Shown: in pieces, positions 11,953 through 23,905 of the stretch
How positions within the stretch are numbered: the stretch's first letter is position 1
How the letters are laid out: every line of letters begins with the position of its first letter
Source of the DNA: Spinacia oleracea
Taxonomy: Eukaryota; Streptophyta; Magnoliopsida; Caryophyllales; Amaranthaceae
Length of the DNA stretch: 64,000 nt
Direction of reading: 5' to 3'
Assembly: GCF_020520425.1 (NCBI RefSeq)
Contig: NC_079492.1
Location: 146,165,861-146,229,860 of the forward strand
The notes under the pieces: generated by a model
Databases searched by the model: none
What the model was told of the DNA's origin: nothing
What the model saw: only the letters and a program-made list of their open reading frames with translations
Translations under genes and position numbers: made by a program

Positions 11953-12278
11953 CTCCCTCCGTCCCTTAATACATGCACCGCTTTCCTTTTCGGGCCGTCT
12001 CTTAATACTTGCACCGCTTCTATAAATGGAAATCTTTACCAATATTATATTATTTCTCACACTTACCTATTACCCCACCTACACCTCTATTCCCTACAAA
12101 AAATCATTTAAAAATCAACACCCCTCACTAACTACTCCCCATCCCTTACACATTACCCATTAACTATATTAAAAAAATATCCCAGTATCAATAAACACTC
12201 ATTAAATTAATAAATCAATTCAAATATCTTAAACTCCGCAACGGTTAAATCGGTGCGAGTATTAAGGGACGGAGGGAG
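11953..12278. mobile_element. Stowaway MITE in the DFR promoter
   Basis: CTCCCTCCGTCCCTTAATAC at the left and its complement (ending GGACGGAGGGAG) at the right, flanked by TA at 11951-11952 and 12279-12280. It lies about 250 bp upstream of the DFR start, so its inverted ends could affect DFR expression (inference). Confidence 0.9.
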
Positions 12279-12921
12279 TAACTATTAATTACAGTAGCTA
12301 GTACAAATGTACAATAAGTATTGATAGACCAAGCAATGTTTGGTGTCATGACCTAAAATTATGGGATCAAACTCCATTTCTCTTATAATTCCTCCTCTCG
12401 TATTCAATGAGTCTGGCCTGCAAAGCTGGTTGGAAATCGGGTAGGACAATCATGTATAATTTGGACACTTAGATAAACAAATTTCATGTTCGATCAATAA
12501 AATCATGATTTGTGATTACATGTACTTAATTTTGCTTATTGATGAGCATCTAAATCTAGACTAATTCACAAAACTAATTATTGACTAGAAAGGAGTACTT
12601 CAACAAAATGCTCTTTAACATGTTACATGTTGCATGTACATAATTATTGACTAGTAGAAGGTCATTATATATTCATCTCGTATACCAAAAGATACTTATA
12701 ACAAATAAAATAAGTTCATAAGGTCTAACACGAGCTCGAGCAAAGAAGAGAGTCTGATCATATATAAGCCTGATAGCAGGGTGATGCACGATTTTGATGA
12801 CAACGATTAGTCAATGATGACGGTACAACTTTTACAACAAACCAATAAGCTGATGGCTAATTAGCATATGAAAGAAGTAATTAATAATATAATTGGTCAC
12901 TTTCAATTTTCAATTCGCATG

Positions 12922-13012
<91 letters not shown>

Positions 13013-13292
13013 TCGATCCGTATAACATGGGAGAATGAATAGCTTAATTAGTCGCAATCTTAATGTATAAGACTTTAAGGGGATTAAGGAACTAATCAAC
13101 GTGGAAGAATTATCCATGTTGAGATAAATAATCTTAATTAATACTTAATTAATAAGGAGTAGTACTATACACGATGATAATCAAATTATTGAATTGTTTT
13201 GTTTATGAAATGTGAAATATTGGTTGTGGCCGGTGTATAATTCATGACTTTGACATTTCCCTCTCCAAAATCCACTAGACTAATATTTTCCC
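12279..13292. other. Intergenic DNA between DFR and ASR, with a long TA microsatellite
   Basis: Divergent promoter interval. The only clear structure is an (AT)n tract at about 12923-13011, interrupted by GTATGTATGTAT. No other gene or transposon end is visible. Confidence 0.7.
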
Positions 13293-13300
13293 TATAAATA
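13293..13300 (+). promoter_or_regulatory. TATA box of the ASR gene
   Basis: TATAAATA stands 117 bases upstream of the ASR start codon, in a CCCTATAAATAACC setting typical of plant promoters. Transcription would begin near 13325, giving a leader of about 90 bases. Confidence 0.7.
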
Positions 13301-13416
13301 ACCTTAAGGTTCCTAGAAGAAAATTAATCAACTAACAATATCTTACAAGTATATATATTTATTTGATCTCAAATACTACATATCAATTATTTCTTGAGTT
13401 TTTTTTGGAAGTAATA

Positions 13417-14671
13417 ATGTCTGATGGGGAGGAGAAGCACCACCACCACATCTTCCACCGCCACAAGGAGGACGAAGAGCCTAAGGACCCCGAACAGGAG
13501 TTGAAGCATCACAAGGTCCTTGGCCATATTAGCAAGGCTACCGTTGTTGCTGCTGGTGCTTATGCCTTGGTACGTACCTTTTAATTTTAGTTACGTACTC
13601 GTCTCTATGTTTTTACATTTTCTTTTTGGATCCTATGTTGTACTCTGTATCTATTGATTCTAGACCTGATTATTTTAAACTCGGCCTACCAATTAATATC
13701 TTGGCCTAGTGGAAAAAAATTTCACCTTCCAACTAAAAGGTTGGGGGTTTAATCTCCCTATGAGCAGTTTGAGGGAGCATTCCCTTTTATCATCCCCCAC
13801 TTTCGAAGTGTCTAGCCCTTTAATCCGGGTGGGTTGACCCGTGTGGAGTTCCGATTCGGTAGGACACTTCATCTTACCTTCAAAAAAAAAATATTAAACC
13901 CGGCCCGAAAAATAATGGGGTTGGACACAACTTTTAGGTCCAATTTGGGGACTGGCCCGACCTGACCCAATTTTAAATATATTTTTTGGGGCAACTCAAA
14001 ATTGGATTTTTAGTTATAAAATTGACCCGATTTGAAAATGACCCAAAAATGCCCGCCAAAATAGTGTATTCTGGTCAAAAAAACACTATAAAAAATAATC
14101 TCATTAATGAGGGACTATTTAGGACGGGCTCAAATCCCGTTTTATGTGAAAAGATCTACGACAAGGTATTAAATCCGTCATAACCTAGCCCAAAAAAAGT
14201 GATAAATCAAATGATCAACATGATATTTGCGACGGGTTAGTCAATTATGACGGTACCTTTCATGACGGGCTTACGACGGGATTACCTGTCGTAATTGTTC
14301 TTTTACAACAGGAAATCTGTCATTAACAATTCTTTTTCTTATAGTGAAAATTGACCCAAAATTTGGCCCGGCCCGGTCAACATGTTAGGCTGGTATTTTT
14401 GGCCGTGACCTGACCGGTCTTTTGATCGGGTCTAATTGGATAGATACGATTAATTATATTCGTTTTGGTCCAATAATTTAATTAATACTCAATATGTGTA
14501 CAGCATGAGAAGCACCAGGCGAAGAAGGACCCAGAGAATGCTCATCGCCACAAAACAGCAGAGGAAATCGCAGCAACGGTTGCAGTTGGAGCTACTGGGT
14601 TTGCACTCCATGAGCATCACAAGAAGAAGGAAGCTAAGGAAAGACTCAAAGAAGAGAGTAGCCATCATTAA
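13417..14671 (+). CDS. ASR protein (ABA/WDS domain), 2 exons, 106 aa
   Basis: ASR (abscisic acid, stress, ripening) proteins are small hydrophilic zinc- and DNA-binding or chaperone-like proteins induced by drought and ABA; they act in nucleus and cytosol. Exon 1 is 13417-13569 (51 codons), with donor GTACGT; exon 2 is 14504-14671 after a TGTACAG acceptor, ending TAA. Residues 8-16 form a His-rich zinc-binding start (HHHHIFHRH). The ABA/WDS domain follows, with [22 protein letters not shown] across the junction to [17 protein letters not shown], then [20 protein letters not shown] and a Lys/Glu-rich tail ending SSHH. Size and the single intron match the family. An upstream ATG at 13363 is in frame with this start, but the chosen start opens the family-like N-terminus and its context (ATAATGTC) is ordinary. 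The 934-bp intron carries a SINE-like element and a CACTA MITE. Confidence 0.95.
13701..13891 (+). mobile_element. tRNA-derived SINE-like element in the ASR intron
   Basis: TTGGCCTAGTGG resembles the tRNA A box and GGTTTAATCTCC about 40 bases later resembles a B box, the internal polymerase III promoter of tRNA-derived SINEs. The sequence then runs through a unique body to a poly(A) tail at about 13882-13891. Flanking target duplication is not clear, so this is probable rather than proven. Confidence 0.55.
14084..14346. mobile_element. CACTA-type MITE 1 (ASR intron)
   Basis: Starts CACTATAAAAAAT and ends TTTCTTATAGTG, with the 3-bp duplication AAA on both sides (14081-14083 and 14347-14349). 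The interior repeats GACGGG and ACGACGGG words in both orientations. It is the most diverged of three relatives in this window. Confidence 0.85.
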
Positions 14672-14906
14672 ATTAAATTCAAACCGTGTGTTTGATTTTA
14701 GTTCTAATAAAATACTCCATATTCCGTAATTTAATTTGTTTTGAAGACTTTATTTGTTATCTCACATTCTCACGTACATTTGTATTATGTTTTGAGTTGA
14801 TCAATATTCTTATCATTGTGTTTGTAACGAAAGAATTGAAATATTTATACAAGAAATTTACATTTATTGTATATATGCCTATTTAATATTTATGGCCGTT
14901 AATATA

Positions 14907-15174
14907 CACTACAAAAAATTGTACCGTTAACGACGGAAAACCCATCGTTAAAGGCCAATAATCGTTGATTAATGACGGGATTTCCTGTCGCGAACCCGTC
15001 ATAAAAGGGGGTCGTCGTTAATGAAAAATCCCGTCGTTAATCCGTCGTAAAAGAAATTTGCGACGGTTGTTCCCGTCTTTGTTTGGTTGTTATCGCCGTC
15101 ATAAAAGGCTTTTGCGACGTGATTTTTAACCTGTCGTAATTAGGTTGTCGTTAAAGATACAAATTCTTATAGTG
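14907..15174. mobile_element. CACTA-type MITE 2, downstream of ASR
   Basis: Starts CACTACAAAAAATTGTACC and ends ACAAATTCTTATAGTG, flanked by ATA at 14904-14906 and 15175-15177. The interior is made of GTCGTTAA and CGACGG repeats. It lies about 235 bp past the ASR stop codon. Confidence 0.9.
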
Positions 15175-15344
15175 ATATTTTGAGTTATTCCAATCCAAAT
15201 TTTGGTTAAAAATAAATAGGAACATGTTTCTTAACGAATTGGAGTTTGCTTAGTTTAAATCATGCTCAATTGCTGAAGAACTACACGAAATTTCTTATTT
15301 CAAAACCATTCATTAAGGTAAATCTACAAAACCTTACATACGAT

Positions 15345-15615
15345 GTATTAACATACGTCCTCATACAGAGTATATTAGTAAAAATAAATGGTCAAAGTGG
15401 AAATACTTAGTGTGTGATAAGTACGAGAAGCAATATGAAACTATATATGTTGAAATGATTCATTGAGATAAAACATCTTACTGTAAGTAATCTGAGACTA
15501 GGAGTACATACATCGTAGTAGCATATGTCCTCATACGGTGTACGTATATTAGTAAAAATAAATGGTCAAAGTGGAAGTAATCCATGTGTGATAAGTTACG
15601 AGAAGTAATCTGAGA
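15345..15615. repeat. Imperfect direct repeat, period about 173 bp
   Basis: A segment containing CATACGTCCTCATAC and AAAATAAATGGTCAAAG (about 15350-15440) recurs at about 15520-15615 with small changes. It is a local tandem duplication in intergenic DNA; no gene is involved. Confidence 0.65.
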
Positions 15616-15633
15616 CGGGTGAAATACTACTTA

Positions 15634-15961
15634 CTCCCTCCGTCCCGTAATACTTGACCTGTTTTCCTTATCGGGCCGTCCCTTAATACTTGACCTGTTT
15701 CTAAAAATGGAAATATTCTAACAATATTATATTATTTCTCACTCCACCCCTATTAACCCACCTACCCCCTACTCCATACAAAAAATAATTAAAAATTCAA
15801 CCCCTACTCTCCCCCAACCCCACCTCTTAACCCACCTCCCACTAACTACATTAAAATAATACCCCACTATCAACTACTACCTATTAAATTAAATAAGTCA
15901 ATTCAAGTCTCTTAAACTTTATGTCAGTCAAACCGGGTCGAGTATTCCTGGACGGAGGGAG
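15634..15961. mobile_element. Stowaway MITE
   Basis: Left end CTCCCTCCGTCCCGTAATAC, right end GGACGGAGGGAG, with TA at 15632-15633 and 15962-15963. Subterminal words (TCGGGCCGTC, TTACCCCACC-like interior) match the copy at 11953, so both belong to one subfamily. Confidence 0.9.
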
Positions 15962-16231
15962 TATCAGTTATGTAGACGAAATCTTGGACTATTGCATATA
16001 GGTTTTGGGCTATAGTATTAATGGGCCTTAAAGCATGTAGCAGACTAGCAGTAGTACGCTCTTTTAATAGTCCCCGGTGTAGGATATTCATCGTATGGGC
16101 TAAATATAGTATACCATAGGAAAAGAGATGTGATCCAATAAGTAATAAGTCGTACCAGTTACTCGTTACTTTGACATTTAAACGTTACCCGCTACTTCAA
16201 CAGTTATCTGCTAATCGCATGTAGTCATGTG

Positions 16232-16654
16232 TAGGGGTGAAAGTTTGGTAGGAAAAAACCGAAAATCGAACCGAACCGAATAAGAAATTCGGTTCGGTTT
16301 TTTTTTTCTATTCGGTTCGGTTTGGACTGAGATTTTAAAAAAAATTGGTTTTATGGTTTGGATTGGACTGAAATGTCTGAAACCGAATAAATCGAATTAA
16401 AACCAAATAAACCGAACTTGGCTAAAAAGTATAATAAAGACCTGAAAATTGGCTAAAAAGGGTATAATATAGGCCCAAATGAAAGGCCCATGAAAATTCG
16501 GTTTTATGGTTTGGATTGGACTGGAAATTAAAAATTCGATTTGGTTTGGTTTGGATTAAAAGATTATTTGGTTTGGATTTGGTTTCAAAAAATGAAAACT
16601 AAATTAGTTCGGTTTGGACCTTAATCCAAACCGAAAACCGAACTTTCACCCCTA
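16232..16654. mobile_element. hAT-type non-autonomous element with AACCGAACC-rich interior
   Basis: Ends TAGGGGTGAAAGTTTGGT and its inverted partner ACCGAACTTTCACCCCTA are flanked by the 8-bp direct repeats GTCATGTG (16224-16231) and GTCGTGTG (16655-16662), which differ at one base. An 8-bp duplication and TAGGGGTG ends are typical of hAT elements. The interior repeats TTCGGTTCGG, AAACCGAA and TTTGGTTTGGATT words. Confidence 0.85.
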
Positions 16655-17252
16655 GTCGTGTGTTTAATCGTAGGTTAAAGGGAGATAGCTTTGACTAAGT
16701 AATCCAGAATAAAAATTCTTACCTCATGCGTACTCTTCCTCCCAACATGATTCATGTGACCCCCTTTTTTTTAGTGAAAGAATGTAACAGTACGTAGTAA
16801 ACCTAAGATGCCAAGCTTGTCTTCCAAGTTCTACACTTTTAACAAAATTAATGTCTTTTTTCTTCCTTTTAATTAATTAATTAATTATTGATTAATTTAT
16901 CTTTTGGTAGATCCCACTTGTTTTCATCTTTTATCTAATTTCCCTTTTCATCAACTATTCACTACTCTATTTGACCTATCTTTCTAATGGAATTATTGAT
17001 TCTTGTTTTATTTTTTGTTGCTTTTTTCCTAGCATCTATTTTTTATTTGTGTCTCCCCCATAATGCTCAATTTCTGGACTTTAGGAAGAATCAAATTAAG
17101 CTATATGGTCCACAATTTTCACTTTTGGAATTTGTATTTCCCTTGTGACCCATTCGCGCAAAAACATTAAAAAAAAAAATTAACAACAATTTTGGACTGC
17201 CTAGATACGTTTCACGTACCAAGTGCGGAGTATTGGTTAAAATTTATGAGAA

Positions 17253-17677
17253 CAAAAGCTTTTGTATAAGACCGTCTAACGGTTAGACCACTTTTTTTGG
17301 TACTAAGTAAACTAGTGTAAAACATAACTATAAATAATAAAATCATACGGAGTAACTAATTGAATAACAAAATAGTTAAGGCATAAAGACAAATAGTTAA
17401 AATTATGACTCGAATAGTTATTATTTTCGAACAAACTTATTAATAACTAAAACTCGTAAAATCTTAACTAATTCATCTCATTGCTTAGCTAATCAGTTTC
17501 ATTGTTTAACTAATTGGTTCAATGCTTAACTAATTGGTTCGGTTGCATAACTAATTGGTCTCGTTGCTTAACTAATTGAATTTCAAACTTAACTATTTGG
17601 TTTCAGCGGTTAACTAATTAGTTAAAGTGCATGCATATAAGTGGTCTAACAGTTAGACTGTCTTTCCAAAAAGTTTG
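17253..17677. mobile_element. Element C: motif-saturated inverted-repeat MITE, TAACTAATTGGTT type
   Basis: Flanked by the 8-bp direct repeat TATGAGAA (17245-17252 and 17678-17685). The ends form an imperfect inverted repeat of about 38 bp that includes GTCTAACGGTTAGACCACTT (left) and its counterpart (right). The interior, about 17450-17630, is a tandem array of about 20-bp units built on TTAACTAATTGGTT plus a variable CGTTGC/CAATGC spacer. The same family occurs at 44017-44240. Confidence 0.8.
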
Positions 17678-17685
17678 TATGAGAA

Positions 17686-18706
17686 TTATCAAGTACATAG
17701 TACTAATTAAACAGAAATAACACCAAATTAAATTTAATACGGAGTAATATATGAGTAAAATAGCACGAAATTAAGTTAATTACGGAGTAATATATGAAGA
17801 ACAATAACACGAAATAAACAATCAACTTATATCACATAAAAAAAATTCGAAGTTATGGCCACCACAAAATTTTTTGGCACGTCAATTATGAGAGCAATTT
17901 TCTCACTTATTGTGCTAGCTCTAGCTACTAGCTACTCACAGAAAACGTGTCGAAATCATTAAGTGGTATGCCAAAATCAGTTTTATTCAGGTTTGAGATT
18001 CCTTTATTGTATCTTTTATGAAGAATTATTGCGTAAATATCCTAATCAAGTGCCTAATAACCAGCTCCAATAACTAAAAGCCAAGAAAGAATGGATAAAA
18101 ACCAATTGAGAATTCAATCAATACTAGTCTCAAACATCGGCATCAATGAATTGAAGTACTCTTAAAAGAAAAAAGAAAAGTGGTAGACAGTAGTAGTTGT
18201 AGTCTAATGAAGTACTTTATTCTTATTCCTTGTTTTTGTTTGTGTGCAATAAGATTGGAGTATGTTGCTGAAAATAGCTACGAATCGAATACCTAGCTAG
18301 GTCGGTTCTTGACAACGAAAACGTTTTCACTTTGATGGTTTTCATGGCAATATCTTTGTCCTTTGTCAATTATTGTACGGGGTAACCAACAATCACTCTC
18401 GTCATGTTTTCGGATACAGCTGCATTCTCTTCACTTGAAATAATTGATTGAAAAACTAAGCTAATGGTGTCTAATCCTACAAATGTACCACAATATATTG
18501 TTTGGACTCTTCAGTAGGACCACTCCTACGACGATATTTTTTTTAAATATCCTTTAAAAGAAATTATGAAATAACTCTTAACGTCAATCCGCAGATGGCA
18601 TGAGCTTTCTTAAGAATTAATCTCGGAACTCAAACCCCGACTTCTGAAAAGGTCCAGAAATCCCCGATAATCGTAGATATTTACCTACAATAATGCCATT
18701 GTGCAT

Positions 18707-18760
<54 letters not shown>

Positions 18761-20237
18761 CGATATATATCAAATAGTAACCTGACGTTCAGGTATTAAT
18801 TAAATATATTACACACTCACAGTCTCTCTACTTTCTCTCTCTAAAAGCAATTGACTTGAGTGCCGCATAAAGAATTTCTCGGGAACACCCGCCAAGATAG
18901 CTCTCTTTATCGTTTTACAGGAAACTAGTTGCCCAAGTGAAGTTAACCGGTCACCTAGTTAACTGTTGACGAACTCCCCGCTTTTCACTACTTGTAATTT
19001 CTTTGCAAAAACATCTTTCACTCGTTCTTTTATCCACCTTTTCTTTCATACACCTTCCCACTCTTTTATATTATCCATTCTACGTTATCCATATTTTCTT
19101 ACAAACATTCACCATGTTATTTTAAACTGAATTTACGTTATCCACCTTCGTATTACTTATGAAATCATGATGTCACAAACGTAGTAGCACTTTTCGACGT
19201 CTATAAACGCACAAAATTATAATAATACAAAAATTGGAAACAATACACATGGACAAGTAAAATAGAAAAAGTGTACGAATTAAGTGGGATATATGTTACG
19301 CATGAAAAGAGTGAAAAGAAATGGCAATCATGCATTTTTGCAAATTAAAAGGAAAAAGAGATAAAATGGCAATTGATTTCCAACTCAAAAGAAAGGAAAA
19401 CCCAATGCTATTCTGCCATATAATTTCCCCCTTATTCCTTATGTTTGCTCTTTTATAAACTCTTTCGGAGACCATTTTGTCTTTCTAGATGAATGCAAGG
19501 GTGTGAGGTGTGTGAAAAGCTTGGAAAAAAACACACATACCAATTAAGTACCACGTTATACATTACGTTTTTTCTTTTTTGGAAACTACCAATAAATCAA
19601 TATGGTATGAACTATGAAGTATGTCAAGAGACTTGGAAATGAGTATGTTGACGCGGTGAAATCAATTATAAGTTCATAACTATTCCGGTGTTCAAACAAT
19701 GTGTTTCAGACGAAGGCCCTATTTATTGTAGTGGAAGATCTTGTTTGCTTGAATGAGCGGTGTCTGAATTTACCTGCACAATGAGCAAAGTAACTGGCAT
19801 CGGGATGTTCCAAGAAAAGCCCCTCCGGTGTCTAAGTAAGAACGATGCTCGGATTCTAGAGAGGGAGTTCTCTAAAGAGTAGTCTTAAGGCAATAAATTG
19901 GACGTACCTTGATGTGTGAGCCTTGACGGCTTATTTATAGTATTTGTGTAGTAAATGCTCCAATAGGTCATTTATTACTTGATGGGCCTTGGGCCTTGTA
20001 TTTGGTTGAATAGCCTTTGAGGGGTAAAATGGCTTTATATGTTGTTGTTGTAGCCTTTTGGGCTTTTAGACTGTCGATCCAATTAAGAACCAATTGGGCA
20101 CCCAAACAATAACTATTCACGTGGTCAAATTTAGAAAGTTTTAGCATTTTAAAACTTTGTGAAAAAGAAATATATTCAGAGGAATTAAATGTGTATATTG
20201 TGGATTCGTTTCAGTGAATTTTTATTATAATATACAA
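17686..20237. other. Gene-free intergenic DNA with TA microsatellite and LTR-like remnant
   Basis: No coding region could be supported on either strand. A (TA)n tract lies at about 18711-18758. Around 19640-20130 is an LTR-like fragment listed separately. The rest is low-complexity AT-rich sequence with short leftovers of repeats. Confidence 0.6.
19640..20130 (-). repeat. Possible solo-LTR or LTR remnant
   Basis: The stretch is less AT-rich than its surroundings, and on the minus strand carries ACTATAAATAAGCCG, a TATA-like promoter step followed by CCGTCAAGGCTCACAC, as found in LTR U3-R regions. It also contains CCCCTCCGGTGTC. No second LTR, primer site or target duplication was found, so this is a weak call. 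Confidence 0.35.
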
Positions 20238-20739
20238 CTAGTCTGTACCCGTGTATTAGCACGGGATATTTATAAAATTAAAAAGCTAATAAAAATATTA
20301 TTAATTTTAGTTTCCTTCTTTATTCATATTATTAGTTAAATAGACTAAAGGTTTTGTTGAAGCAAGCTTTCCCAAACAACATGTGTGGGAGTCCCACATT
20401 GATAAAATATGAGAGAGTTAATCACATAATAAGGCCAAGGGGCTACTTCCCTTATTGCCATATGGTTTTAAGGTGGAACCTCCTTTGGATTTGTTAAGTG
20501 GACTCTCTCTCTTGATGACAGGTGCGGCCCAGACCCGTATTTAACAGGTTTAAATATTTTTCTTTTTTGTTAGTATTTTTTTTCCTCTTGTTGGTAATTT
20601 AATTTTATGCTTTAATAGTTTCCTATTTGATTAAGCTTAATTTGAGGAAATTAAGGGTGATGACGTGGAGTAGTTGTGGTTTGATAATTGGGGGTTTGAA
20701 GGCCTCTCATTTCTCACCACTCTACTTTAATAATATAGA
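20238..20739 (-). mobile_element. Short non-autonomous Helitron
   Basis: On the minus strand it begins TCTATATTATTAAAG at 20739 and ends CTAG at 20241-20238. Just before the CTAG is a hairpin, CCCGTG-loop-CACGGG (20265-20248), separated from the end by six bases. The outside bases are A on the 5' side and T on the 3' side, the A/T target used by Helitrons, with no target duplication. Start, hairpin, CTRR end and insertion site all agree. Confidence 0.8.
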
Positions 20740-22114
20740 TTTCTTATTTCATACGGAGTATTAGTCAAATATATATAGAGTATATGCATATTTATGGGAA
20801 AGTATAATAGACCGTGTAAAATTCAAATGAACGGTAAGAATTAATAATGTGACAATTAGACAATTACTAGTGTAGTAAAGTAGTACGTAGTAGTTACTAG
20901 TTACATACACGATCAACAAATCATGAACAAGCACTTTGGTTGTTTGATATTAGGTTACGAAAAGATAATTCTGAATTCAACGTAACTATTGCTTGACATA
21001 AGAAGCATATTTATATTCTCATGCGTTTTCCATCATGGGACATACCGGTTCCCCCCATTTTTTTTTTCTTTTTTAAAACCCCTTTCTCTCTCTCATGCAC
21101 TGGAAAAATGATACTAGTCTAAAGTGAGATACAGTTTTCTGTATTTTACTCACTAAGTAGTGTCCCAAAATTAGTATTAGGTGTGTCAAAAAAAATTTCA
21201 CTCATACATGGTTGTCATAATTAAGTTATGTAGTCTGTACATGCATCAAACAGAGGAATATGAAATTCCGATCATTCCATGCATTCTATTGACGGCAAAC
21301 AAGCAAGGTATTATGGGATGTAGGGATTACATAGTTAATTTTTTTTGATAGATTCATATTAAGATTAAAAAAAAAAAAAAAATTCCTCAAAAGACATATT
21401 GACTGAGATATAGCAATATAAGCGTGTGTCCTTAGGGCACGGCATAAGGGGCGGTCGCCTGGGCCCAGGTAAAAGGTTCACTATCATGTCAAGTATTACT
21501 AGCTAGTTAGCTAGATCGTTCACCCCATTTTCGAGCAATTTGTTTTCTTACTACATACTTATAACACTTTTAAATGTACAAGTCCTTAATATATCTTTAG
21601 GATCATTTCCCATTAGAATTTACTAGAATATATTACATACGTCGTACACTTTCTCATATTTTCTCCTTACATGTGAGAATAAAATAAAATAGGAATTTCC
21701 AATGTACATAAAAACAATACACCTAATAATTTTCAAGAATTTACTCAACTTAGTGCGCAAACCTTATAATTAAAAAAAAATTGACTGACGTAGTATGATG
21801 ATTACGGTCTATTGCGCGCCCTGATACTTTATAATTTTCCTAAATTAATGTTCGGGTGGTGTTATTTTTCTAATTCAGCAATTCTGGTTAGGTAATAGGA
21901 AGTGGTTAGTTAGTGGTGAGATCTTTGCTTTTGATTCTGTTTTTTTTTTTGTCTTTTTTTTTGGGTGAAGTCTTTTGATTTTGCTTATGTTAAATATATT
22001 TAGTGATTTATCTATAACAAAAATATTATTGATGGTGATCTTGCTTTTTGGAGTAATTGTTTTATTTATGATATATCGTGTATTTAAAGAAAATCAAAAT
22101 TTTAACAGTTTTAC
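20740..22114. other. Gene-free intergenic DNA left of element B
   Basis: No supported gene. Contains homopolymer T and A runs (21058, 21366, 21942) and general AT-rich sequence. A short reading frame near 21975-22181 crosses into element B and is not believed. Confidence 0.6.
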
Positions 22115-22196
22115 CAATACAAGCAATTCCACTTGCATGGACCCGGTCCACCATAAGATTACCATGGACCAGGGTAATTAGGCAATTTTAACAGTG

Positions 22197-22532
22197 AGTA
22201 AATTATAGAAACTGTAGTTCTGTAAAGTAACTATATCTCCAGAATAATAACTATGAACATAATAATGATAAGAGTAACTATTTTATCCAAAGAGTAACTA
22301 TATCATATAGAAAAGTAATTTTAACTGTAAAATAATTACTACTATATATTCATTCTTGCAGAAAAAAAAAGAGTAAATTATAGAAACTATAGGTTCTGTA
22401 AAGTAACTATATTTTCAGAATAGTAACTATGAAATAAATAATAATAATATAGTAATTTCGATGAGAACAATTATTCTATCCAAAGATTAACTATATTATA
22501 TAGAAAAATAACTTTAGCTGTAAAACAATTAC
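22197..22532. repeat. Tandem duplication inside element B (left arm)
   Basis: A block starting GAGTAAATTATAGAAACT, about 150-175 bp long, occurs at 22197-22345 and again at 22370-22532 with point changes and small indels. Both are made of AGTAACTAT-type words. Confidence 0.75.
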
Positions 22533-23607
22533 TATATTATAAAAATAAACAATATGATATAGATGGTTTAGAGGTCATATAGTATTTTTTTTATTATATA
22601 TCACATAATTACTGAAATATAAAAGAGTAACTATATCAAAAGTAACAGTAATTATAACTCTTGAACAATAATAAAGAAAACATTAACTACTTGGTTAGTT
22701 GTTTTAGCTACGACATTCTAATTCTTTGCATCTATAAATAAACCATGTTAAACTCAAATGTTTTTTGAACTAAAAAATACTAATCGACACGTTCACGTGG
22801 ACCCCGTCTCTTTTTTCCACCAACACATCATGTCCTTCCTCTACCACGTTCTTGGTTTCCATTGTTGTCAGGATTTTCTTCTTCTCCTCCTGCTTTTGTT
22901 TTCCTTGCAGAATTTATTCTTTGCACGATTTCAATTCTGGATGCATCATCTCTTGTATTTCCGAATCAATAATATTTAAACTAAGTTAATAATTTAACAT
23001 TTAAATATGAAAAACTAACATAGTAACTATGTAAAACGTGTAGTTTCTATTATGCATCATATAGTAAGTCTTACAATTAACGATGGTAAAATACTTGCAG
23101 AATTGCATATATAGTTATTGTTATTGTTATAGTCATATAGTTACTGTCAAAATAATATAGTCACTTTTATTAATAATAACACGGAGTACAAAGAAAGATC
23201 ATAAAATGAACATAATGATAAGATAATAACTATTAAAAATATATAGTTACTATTATACATGATATAGTAACTCTTAATATTAATGATAGTCATATACGAG
23301 CAAGGTTGTAGATATAGTTATTGTTATGATCATATAGTTGTTGTGATCATAACATAGTAACTCTTATTACTAATAACATGGAATACAACAAAGAACATGA
23401 AAAGAACATTATAACATACATAAAAAACTATACCAAACATATAGTTACTATAATACAAGATATAATACCTATAAATATTATTGATGGTCATTTAGTCACA
23501 GAGTTGCAGACATAGTTGATGTGATAATAATATAGTAACTCTATCCATAATACATTAACTATATCATTAAAAATATAGAATAACATAAAAACATGCACAT
23601 AACATAA

Positions 23608-23860
23608 TAAACTAACATAGTACCTATTTCAAAAATATAGTAACTATATAAAACGTACAATAACTATTAAAGAAAATAAACATATGGTAACAAGTCATGA
23701 TAAAATAAACATAATATCTATTTCAAACATATAGTAACTATATAAATAATATAGTAACTATTGAAGAAAATAAACATATGGTAACACATCATGATAAAAT
23801 AAACATAGTACCTATTTCAAACATATAGTAACTAATATAATAATATAGTAACTATTGTAC
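23608..23860. repeat. Triplicated unit inside element B next to the LINE
   Basis: A unit of about 85-90 bp containing ACCTATTTCAAACATATAG, AACTATTGAAGAAAATAAAC and TGGTAACA...TCATGATAAAATAAAC is repeated about three times up to the LINE insertion point. Confidence 0.7.
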
Positions 23861-23905
23861 ATAATAACTTTTTTACGTCATTAATCAACAATTATTGTTA
23901 GAGAG

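Noticed and set aside
12881-13117. A minus-strand frame giving a long Tyr-Ile repeat peptide
   Set aside because: It is only the translation of the TA microsatellite at 12923-13011.
13438-13466. His-rich start of the ASR protein as an artificial tag
   Set aside because: Histidine-rich N-termini are normal in ASR proteins and the codons sit in an intact plant gene with its own TATA box and intron.
8599-14671. DFR and ASR as a co-regulated divergent pair
   Set aside because: They share a 1.7-kb interval with a Stowaway and a microsatellite and have separate TATA boxes; nothing in the sequence shows shared control.
21975-22181. A 68-codon hydrophobic frame on the plus strand
   Set aside because: It crosses the target duplication and the left end of element B, has no promoter or family match, and is typical of chance frames in T-rich DNA.
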